Assembly (NCBI GenBank): GCA_017609405.1 | Contig: JAFCDZ010000005.1 | Location: forward strand, 1 to 45,059 | DNA length: 45,059 nt | Source: Candidatus Pacearchaeota archaeon | GTDB taxonomy: Archaea; Nanobdellota; Nanobdellia; Pacearchaeales; GW2011-AR1 | Reading direction: 5' to 3' | In this document: piece after piece, positions 39,970 to 45,059 of the stretch | Position numbering within the stretch: the first letter of the stretch is position 1 | Layout: each line of letters begins with the position of its first letter | The notes under the pieces: model-generated | Databases searched by the model: none | The model's input: the letters and a program-made list of their open reading frames with translations, nothing else | What the model was told of the DNA's origin: nothing | Made by a program: the position numbers and the translations under genes

Positions 39970-40359
39970 TTATAATTTTCTTTTAACAACTAATGCTCCT
40001 TCAACGTTCCAATATTCAACATTATCGTTTTCTGACAATTCATCTAAAATTTCTTTTGGACATGAAACATCAAGAGTTTCAAAACTTTCTAAGTCCATTA
40101 GACTTACTTGGTCTTCCCCTTTTGATAATACCTGTCCTTTTTTCTTTTCAACTAATGGAACGTCTAATTTATCATGGCCAGGAACAACAAAGATTTTTTT
40201 TGAGCCATCAATAATTCCAACAGCTTCAATTCTTACTTTTGCATGACCATGCTTACCTGTTTTTGAAACATCCATTTTTTTAACAGTACATGGAGTTCCA
40301 TCGACGATAATGCTTGTTCCAGGTTTTGCCTCTGTTGCACCTATACTTTTTAATACCAT
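39970..40359 (-). CDS. eif5a: Translation factor aIF5A
   Basis: aIF5A helps ribosomes through difficult peptide bonds and termination. The 129-aa protein has the hypusination loop SKTGKHGHAKVRIEAVGI with Lys36 as the modified residue, preceded by KPGTSIIVDGTPCTVKKMDV, and the C-terminal OB domain. A TTTATAAATA box lies about 25 nt before the start, so the mRNA is likely leaderless. No deoxyhypusine synthase is visible in this window. Confidence 0.95.
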   Translation of the reverse strand: MVLKSIGATEAKPGTSIIVDGTPCTVKKMDVSKTGKHGHAKVRIEAVGIIDGSKKIFVVPGHDKLDVPLVEKKKGQVLSKGEDQVSLMDLESFETLDVSCPKEILDELSENDNVEYWNVEGALVVKRKL

Positions 40360-40509
40360 AGAAATTTTTAGGAAAAAGCGTTTATAAATATTTTGTTGGT
40401 TATCGATTTTTTGAAATACTTTTTAACAGCATAGCTTATCTAAATATAATTTAATTCCCCCACATAAATTTTTCATTAATTTTATAAAACTTATTAAGCT
40501 TTTTCATAC

Positions 40510-41154
40510 ATGACAGATACCTTGAAAAAAGGAGATTTTATTGAAATAGAATTTACTGGAAAGCTCAAAGATACTGGAGAGATTTTTGATTCAAATGTCA
40601 AAGAGAATCTTAAAAAAATGAATTTTGATGTTGAGGTAAAGCCTTATATTTATTCTCTTGGTAATGGAATGTTTTTAAAGGGTATTGATGAATTCTTAAT
40701 TGGAAAACCTATTCCAAAGAAACCTGTTGAATATACTATAGAATTATCTCCTGAAAAAGCTTTTGGAAAAAAGAATCCCGAACTAATTCAAACAATTTCT
40801 ATTAGGGTTTTCAAGAGCTCACAAACAAAGCCATACCCTGGAGCAGTTTTTAGTTTTGATGGGAAATTAGGAAAAGTAATCTCTGTTTCTGGGGGGAGAG
40901 TTGTTGTTGATTTCAATTCTCCTGTTGCAGGTAAAGAAGTGGTATATGAAATAAGAATTCTGAGAAAAGTAGATGATGTAAATGAAAAAGCAAAAGCTTT
41001 TTTAGAATTTTTGTTTAAAAAAAAGGTTCCTTTTGAAATTAAAGGAAATAATATCTCTTTTCAATTAGATAAAGAACTTATTCCTCTTGCAAAAGCTCTT
41101 GAAGAGAAATTTAGAGAAATTCTTGGATTAAATCTCGAATTAGGTGAAAAATAA
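40510..41154 (+). CDS. FKBP-type peptidyl-prolyl isomerase, long archaeal form
   Basis: The enzyme speeds proline isomerisation and acts as a chaperone. The 214-aa protein has an FKBP core (FIEIEFTGKLKDTGEIFDSN, and YTIELSPEKAFG) with the inserted flap domain of SlyD-like proteins (IQTISIRVFKSSQTKPYPGA, VFSFDGKLGKV). A C-terminal extra domain about residues 150-214 is typical of archaeal 26-kDa FKBPs. It has no signal peptide, so it is cytosolic. A TTTTATAAAA box about 30 nt upstream suggests a leaderless mRNA. Confidence 0.92.
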   Translation: MTDTLKKGDFIEIEFTGKLKDTGEIFDSNVKENLKKMNFDVEVKPYIYSLGNGMFLKGIDEFLIGKPIPKKPVEYTIELSPEKAFGKKNPELIQTISIRVFKSSQTKPYPGAVFSFDGKLGKVISVSGGRVVVDFNSPVAGKEVVYEIRILRKVDDVNEKAKAFLEFLFKKKVPFEIKGNNISFQLDKELIPLAKALEEKFREILGLNLELGEK

Positions 41155-41200
41155 ATTTTAACACCACAATCCTTATAAATAATTAGAAATATTTATAATT

Positions 41201-42346
41201 ATGGAAGAGGCATATAGTAATTCTCAAGAAAACAATTCAAAAGGTAAGAACCCTGTAAGCCCAACTATTGAAATTGAAGAGATTTCTTATAAAGAGGTCG
41301 AAGATACTGATAGGGAATTAGAAGAGCTCCTAAAAAGACAAACAGCAAAAATAAAAGTGGTTGGTGTTGGTGGTGGAGGTAACAATTCTTTAAGTAGAAT
41401 GAAGGATGTTGGAATTAAAGGAGCAGAATTAATAGCAGTTAATACTGATGCCCAGGATTTGCTTTATGCAAATGCTGACAAAAAAATCCTTATAGGAAAA
41501 GAATTAACTCATGGTTTAGGTGCTGGAAGCAATCCAAAAGTTGGTGAGGAGGCAGCAAAAGAATCTGCATCAGATATTAAGAAAAAACTAAATGGTGCTG
41601 ATATGGTTTTTATAACCTGTGGTCTTGGTGGTGGAACAGGTAGTGGTGCAGCCCCAGTGATTTCTTCTATTGCTAAAAAACTTGGAGCACTGACAATTGG
41701 AATTGTGACCCTTCCTTTTACTATTGAGGGTGAAAAAAGACTAGAAAATGCCTCAGAATCTCTTGAAAAAATGGAAGCAATGGTTGATACTTTAATAGTA
41801 ATACCAAATGATAAATTATTAGAGCTTGCTCCTGATTTGCCATTGCACACAGCGTTTAAAATAGCTGACGAAATTTTAACTAACGCTGTCAAAGGAATAA
41901 CAGAATTAATAACTACCTCTGGTTTAGTTAATTTGGATTTTGCAGATATAAAGGCAGTTATGTCTGATGGGGGGGTTTCTTTGATTGGTCTGGGTGAATC
42001 AGAGAGCCAGAGTAGGGCAAAAGAAGCAGTAGAAAAAGCTCTTAATAATCCTCTTTTAGATGTAGATGTTTCAAATGCAAAAGGGGCATTGGTGAATATT
42101 GTTGGGGGTCCAGATATGACTCTTTCAGAATGTAGGGAGATTTTTGAAGAAATAAGTTCAAAACTTGACCCAAAAGCAAAAATGATTTGGGGTGCACAAA
42201 TATCAGAAGATATGGATAAATCTATACGTGTTCTATTAATTATTACTGGCGTAAAAAGCTCACAAATACTTGGGGAAAGAGGTTCTTTTGAGAACCTTAT
42301 CCATGATGAAATTGAAGATGAATTAGGAATAGAGTTTTATGAATAA
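41201..42346 (+). CDS. ftsZ: Cell division protein FtsZ
   Basis: FtsZ is the tubulin-like GTPase of the division ring. The 381-aa protein has a 45-residue acidic N-terminal arm, then IKVVGVGGGGNNSLSRM, the tubulin signature GGGTGSG (residues 143-149), and NTDAQDL and PNDKLLEL motifs. Near the C-terminus it ends GSFENLIHDEIEDELGIEFY, a possible binding tail for SepF. SepF is encoded at 43743, so both halves of the archaeal FtsZ-SepF system are here. A CTTATAAATA box lies about 25 nt upstream. Confidence 0.97.
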   Translation: MEEAYSNSQENNSKGKNPVSPTIEIEEISYKEVEDTDRELEELLKRQTAKIKVVGVGGGGNNSLSRMKDVGIKGAELIAVNTDAQDLLYANADKKILIGKELTHGLGAGSNPKVGEEAAKESASDIKKKLNGADMVFITCGLGGGTGSGAAPVISSIAKKLGALTIGIVTLPFTIEGEKRLENASESLEKMEAMVDTLIVIPNDKLLELAPDLPLHTAFKIADEILTNAVKGITELITTSGLVNLDFADIKAVMSDGGVSLIGLGESESQSRAKEAVEKALNNPLLDVDVSNAKGALVNIVGGPDMTLSECREIFEEISSKLDPKAKMIWGAQISEDMDKSIRVLLIITGVKSSQILGERGSFENLIHDEIEDELGIEFYE

Positions 42347-42378
42347 ACTTTTAAAAACCCCTTTAACTATTTTATTTT

Positions 42379-42561
42379 ATGAAAGAAACAATAAGCAAAA
42401 TAAAATCATTTATAATTAGATGCAAAAGAGTTTGGCATGTGTTAAGAAAACCAACTAAGGAAGAGTTTAAACAAGTTTCTACAATCTCTGCACTTGGAAT
42501 TTTGCTAATAGGTTTATTTGGTTTTATCCTTTCTATTATTGTTAAATTTCTTTTTAGATAA
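42379..42561 (+). CDS. secE: Preprotein translocase subunit SecE (Sec61 gamma)
   Basis: SecE clamps SecY together. The 60-aa protein has an amphipathic N-terminal helix (SFIIRCKRVWHVLRKPTKEE) and a single C-terminal membrane helix (ISALGILLIGLFGFILSIIV), the archaeal pattern with the RKP..EEF motif. It starts about 30 nt after ftsZ, with a CTTTTAAAAA box in between. The usual neighbour nusG/spt5 does not follow. Confidence 0.92.
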   Translation: MKETISKIKSFIIRCKRVWHVLRKPTKEEFKQVSTISALGILLIGLFGFILSIIVKFLFR

Positions 42562-42730
42562 TTTTAATAAGGGGGGAATTCTCTTTTGATAACAAGACAA
42601 TGCTTATTATAAACAACATTAACCCTCTTTTCATTATAATAAATAAACCCTTTTGTTTATAAGTCTTTCCTTGTTTATTAACAGAAAAGTTAAACAAAAC
42701 CTTTTTATATACAGGGTTTTTAAATTATAT

Positions 42731-43117
42731 ATGGCTTTAAAAGCAAGAGAAAATTCTTTAAGTGCGTGGGCGTTTTTAATAGGCGTTATTCTTGCAGTTC
42801 TTGTTGGAGCATCAACAGCACTTATTCCATTTAAAACTCTAACTGCTTATAGTCCTCAAATTTATGCAGTTCTTGTTTTGTTGGGTGTTTTTATAGGTTT
42901 TGTAAATGTTACTGGAAAAGATTCTGAGAAATTTATGATTGCAGGAACTGTTTTAGTTGTTGTCAGTAAATTCGGAATGGATAGTGTAAAAGGTTCTTTG
43001 ATAGGTATTGGTGTTGGTAGTTTAGTTGGTTCAATATTCGCATCACTCCTTGCTTTATTTGTTCCTGCTACAATAATTGTTGCATTAAAAACAGTGTTCT
43101 CAATTGCTAATGTTTAA
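42731..43117 (+). CDS. Small four-helix membrane protein of unknown function
   Basis: The 128-aa protein has about four membrane helices (AWAFLIGVILAVLVGAST, IYAVLVLLGVFIGFVNVTG, IAGTVLVVVSKFG, GVGSLVGSIFASLLALFVPA) and a short polar start MALKARENS. I do not recognise a named family, although small proteins like this occur in DPANN genomes. The inner ATG is preferred because TTTTTATATA lies about 25 nt upstream. It ends in an 18-nt overlap with the convergent Dph2 gene. Confidence 0.75.
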   Translation: MALKARENSLSAWAFLIGVILAVLVGASTALIPFKTLTAYSPQIYAVLVLLGVFIGFVNVTGKDSEKFMIAGTVLVVVSKFGMDSVKGSLIGIGVGSLVGSIFASLLALFVPATIIVALKTVFSIANV

Positions 43118-43720
43118 ATCTCTTAGATTTAGAATGTCTTTTCTATCAAAATCAATTCGCGGACAAGCAGTATTTATCCAAGATTTTAGTCCAAAATTTT
43201 CAAATTCTGATTGATTGATTTCATTTCCAATAAAAAAATAAAAATTTTTTTCAGAAAACTTTTCTTTTATTTTTAAAGCAGTTCTTAAATTTTCTTGTCC
43301 AGGTTTTATAGATACTAAAACACCTATATCTTTTTCATTTAGGAACTTCAAATAAGCGGTTTTTTTATTTGCTTTGTATTCTTTTATCTCCTTTTCTGTA
43401 ATCTTATCTAACCTATTTCCATTAAATAAGTAAACTTCTTTTTTAGTTTCTTTTGCAAGGGATATTGCGTGGAATCTCCCAGAACTTATTAAAAGCAATG
43501 CATCAAAATCTTTTCTTAATATTCTTGAACATCCAAGAACCTGAATAAAAGAAACTATGTTATGGTTTTTTGATAATTCTTTCCTTATTTTTTCTGCTAT
43601 ATTTTTGAATTGTATAGAATATGCAATAATAATGTTTTTTGGAATCTTTTTTGATAATTCAATAATCTTTTTATTACTAATATCTTTTTTTAATATTGTT
43701 GGAACAAAAATTTTTTTCAT
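43100..43720 (-). CDS. dph2: Dph2-like diphthamide synthase lacking the first domain
   Basis: Archaeal Dph2 uses an iron-sulfur cluster to put an aminocarboxypropyl group on a histidine of elongation factor 2. The 206-aa protein has the second-domain motifs FIQVLGCSRI (Cys64) and LLISSGRFHAISLAKETKK, and the third-domain end SWINTACPRIDFD (Cys186). Ordinary archaeal Dph2 is about 320-340 aa; domain 1, with the first cluster Cys, is absent. The longer reading upstream runs into SepF and does not resemble Dph2. Either the cluster is held differently or another subunit supplies the missing part. Confidence 0.8.
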   Translation of the reverse strand: MKKIFVPTILKKDISNKKIIELSKKIPKNIIIAYSIQFKNIAEKIRKELSKNHNIVSFIQVLGCSRILRKDFDALLLISSGRFHAISLAKETKKEVYLFNGNRLDKITEKEIKEYKANKKTAYLKFLNEKDIGVLVSIKPGQENLRTALKIKEKFSEKNFYFFIGNEINQSEFENFGLKSWINTACPRIDFDRKDILNLRDLNISN

Positions 43721-43742
43721 AAAATCATTTAGAATTAGCTTC

Positions 43743-44150
43743 TTATAAATTTTCTGTGTCAAACTCGTTCTCTTTTTTCTGTTTTTGATAAACTTGCTTT
43801 GAAATTTCTGCAAAGCGAGGTGTTGCAATAACAGTATTCTCTCCAAATCCAGCAATACTTCCCCCTCTTGCATCAACTGTTTTCTTTATTTTTGAGATAG
43901 CTCTTTTTAATTCTATAGGGTCTTTTTGTCTCAGGTTTTTTATATCAATTACTGCTATAGTGTATTCTTCTCTTAATGCATTAACAACTTCATTTGCATC
44001 CTCATATTCTTTAAGAACAAATAATTTCACAACCACTTTTTTTTCAGGTTTTTCTTCATCTGGAATGTCTATCTCGACATATTCTTCTCCAGTACTAATA
44101 TTTTCTTCATTATCTACAGCAAAGATTCTTCTTATTTTTTCTAAAACCAT
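43743..44150 (-). CDS. sepF: Cell division protein SepF
   Basis: SepF anchors FtsZ to the membrane and helps ring assembly; it is the main FtsZ anchor in many archaea. The 135-aa protein has a short N-terminal segment (MVLEKIRRIFAVDNEEN) that could be the membrane-binding helix, an acidic linker, then the SepF core VVVKLFVLKEYEDANEVVNA, VIDIKNLRQ and AGFGENTVIATP (usual G....G...FL..P). Its order prefoldin beta-SepF-Dph2 puts it next to translation genes. Confidence 0.9.
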   Translation of the reverse strand: MVLEKIRRIFAVDNEENISTGEEYVEIDIPDEEKPEKKVVVKLFVLKEYEDANEVVNALREEYTIAVIDIKNLRQKDPIELKRAISKIKKTVDARGGSIAGFGENTVIATPRFAEISKQVYQKQKKENEFDTENL

Positions 44151-44201
44151 ATTAGAATTAGCTATCTTGGATTTATAAATATTTCGTAATTTTCTGGAAA
44201 T

Positions 44202-44516
44202 CTATTTTTTCTCAATAACTTCTTTTCTCATTTCTTCTATTTTTTTTGAATAAGTTTCTTCTTGGGTTTCAAGAGTTTTGAGCTTCATCTCATGTAATCT
44301 TTTTTCATCTTCTAATTCTTTTTTTACTTCTTCTTTTTCCTTACTTACCATAATATTTCCAACAATTCTATATACTTCTTTGTTTGCCTTTTCTATCTCT
44401 CTTAATGCATCTTCAATTTGGCTTATCTCAATTTGTTCTGCTTGTTTTTGTAGGAGAATTGATTGGAGAGCTTGTTCTAATATATTTATTTGTTGTATTT
44501 TTTCTTCACCACTCAT
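44202..44516 (-). CDS. pfdB: Prefoldin beta subunit
   Basis: Prefoldin beta completes the chaperone with the alpha subunit at 10106. The 104-aa protein has two coiled-coil helices joined by a beta hairpin: INILEQALQSILLQKQAEQI and IEDALREIEK, then NKEVYRIVGNIMVSKEKEEV (usual vY..vG..l.....e), and a C-terminal helix. It begins one nucleotide after the rpoP stop (TAAGATG). Confidence 0.9.
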   Translation of the reverse strand: MSGEEKIQQINILEQALQSILLQKQAEQIEISQIEDALREIEKANKEVYRIVGNIMVSKEKEEVKKELEDEKRLHEMKLKTLETQEETYSKKIEEMRKEVIEKK

Positions 44517-44517
44517 C

Positions 44518-44655
44518 TTAATCTGTTTTCAATTTCCTTGTTTTATTCCTAATTTTATAAAAAATTCTTCCACCACACTCTGGACAAACAAATCTTTTTT
44601 CAAGCTCTTTCTCATTTACTTTCTTTCCACATTTAAAGCATTTGTATGTTACCAT
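44518..44655 (-). CDS. rpoP: RNA polymerase subunit RpoP (Rpb12)
   Basis: A 45-aa zinc protein of RNA polymerase. It reads MVTYKCFKCGKKVNEKELEK with Cys6-Cys9, then FVCPECGGRIFYKIR with Cys24-Cys27, the standard Rpb12/RpoP form, and a basic tail. It begins one nucleotide after the eL43 stop (TAAAATG) and ends one nucleotide before pfdB. Gene order eL43-rpoP-prefoldin beta is common in archaea. Confidence 0.92.
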   Translation of the reverse strand: MVTYKCFKCGKKVNEKELEKRFVCPECGGRIFYKIRNKTRKLKTD

Positions 44656-44656
44656 T

Positions 44657-44878
44657 TTAGTTTGCTACTACATATGCATTTGATGCAAATGTTTTATTAC
44701 ATTTAGCACAATGCCAAATTCCTTTTGCTATTCTTTTCACCCCCTCTTTTCCACAAAATATGCATTTTTGTTTTTTTCTTTGTTGAACTTCTACCTTTAT
44801 AATTCTATCTCTAACTCTCTTTCCGTATCTTGGTCCAAACCTTCCTGCTGATTTTACTTTTTTTGTTCTTCTTGCCAT
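44657..44878 (-). CDS. rpl37ae: Ribosomal protein eL43 (L37Ae)
   Basis: eL43 is an archaeal/eukaryotic large-subunit zinc protein near the E site. The 73-aa sequence reads SAGRFGPRYGKRVRDRI and has the zinc ribbon KCIFCGKEGVKRIAKGIWHC, then AKCNKTFASNAY. The inner MARRTKK start is chosen; a longer frame upstream has no family similarity. It is the first gene of the eL43-rpoP-pfdB-sepF-dph2 series. Confidence 0.94.
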   Translation of the reverse strand: MARRTKKVKSAGRFGPRYGKRVRDRIIKVEVQQRKKQKCIFCGKEGVKRIAKGIWHCAKCNKTFASNAYVVAN

Positions 44879-44959
44879 TTTAAATAAACCCCATAAGTTA
44901 CATAAAAATGTGTGAAACATGGTTTTTAAAGGTTTCTTAGAGCATGGCTCTGTGTAAAG

Positions 44960-44985
44960 TAAATAATTCCTTAAGGAATTATTTA
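44960..44985. promoter_or_regulatory. Perfect 26-bp palindrome upstream of eL43
   Basis: A perfect inverted repeat with centre AATTCCTTAAGGAATT and AT-rich arms lies about 80 nt before the eL43 ATG, upstream of a TTTAAAGG-type box. It could be an operator or a terminator stem for a gene beyond the window. No gene is seen in 44879-45059. Confidence 0.5.
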
Positions 44986-45059
44986 TTAATTGGTTGATAT
45001 TGTAAGCCACGATTTTGAACAAAACTTCATTTTTTTGTGTTTTAAACTTCCTTGCATAA

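Noticed and set aside
43721-43876. Longer N-terminus for Dph2 reading into SepF
   Set aside because: The 52 extra residues do not resemble Dph2 domain 1 and lie over the SepF gene end.
44879-45022. 48-residue N-terminal extension of eL43
   Set aside because: No family similarity and it runs through the promoter and palindrome.

Overview
This window is archaeal chromosome, AT-rich by eye. It carries the archaeal S10-spc ribosomal gene order with eS4, eL19, eL32, aIF1, SecY and an EMC3-like gene. It also has uL1-uL10-P1, eL40, eL43, RpoP, aIF5A, prefoldin alpha and beta, Taw1, Dph2, SecDEF, and FtsZ with SepF. Many genes start about 20-30 nt after a TATA-like box, as expected for leaderless archaeal transcripts. 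Small genes, reduced proteins (a Dph2 without its first domain), several small lineage-type hypotheticals, and an AMP phosphorylase plus ribose-1,5-bisphosphate isomerase pair suggest a DPANN archaeon of the Pacearchaeota/Woesearchaeota type. That placement is inference, not a phylogeny.

Layout: 1-110 is a tandem 55-bp repeat, followed by tRNA-Arg(CCT). 461-2445 holds histidine biosynthesis genes hisI, hisE, hisA (frameshifted) and hisG. A degraded fragment lies before hisS, which sits just downstream of tRNA-His(GTG). tRNA-Gly(TCC) lies 8 nt before secF-secD. 6982-10113 has an Alg7/MraY-family glycosyl-phosphate transferase, a SpoIIM-family protein, a coding remnant and the R15P isomerase homologue. 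10106-23861, on the minus strand, runs from uL3 down through the ribosomal proteins to SecY, EMC3-like and prefoldin alpha. It is almost gapless, apart from one 101-bp spacer between uL22 and uS3 that contains a duplicated translation start region.

24004-26152 is an accessory block: an unknown 339-aa protein, a free-standing phosphohistidine swivel domain and another unknown protein. 26284-29023 has an AI-2E-type exporter, AMP phosphorylase and a small helical protein. tRNA-Ser(TGA) follows, with an att-like 199-bp insertion at its 3' end. 29501-31353 is the P1/uL10/uL1 operon with a probable uL1 autoregulatory leader. 31454-34601 has surface or secreted proteins, a frameshifted histidine phosphatase, and a small CARF-like protein with an unknown neighbour. 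34703-38285 has TrpRS, Taw1, an H1-like basic protein and an MNT-HEPN pair whose start codon lies inside a perfect palindrome. The end of the window holds a site-2 protease, eL40, aIF5A, FKBP, FtsZ, SecE, a membrane protein, then Dph2, SepF, prefoldin beta, RpoP and eL43.

Most genes serve translation, protein export/folding and division. The accessory signals most worth following are the shared repeat extension on uS17 and uL22, the duplicated uS3 initiation region, the tRNA-Ser insertion, the orphan swivel-domain pair, the CARF-like gene and the self-palindromic MNT-HEPN module.
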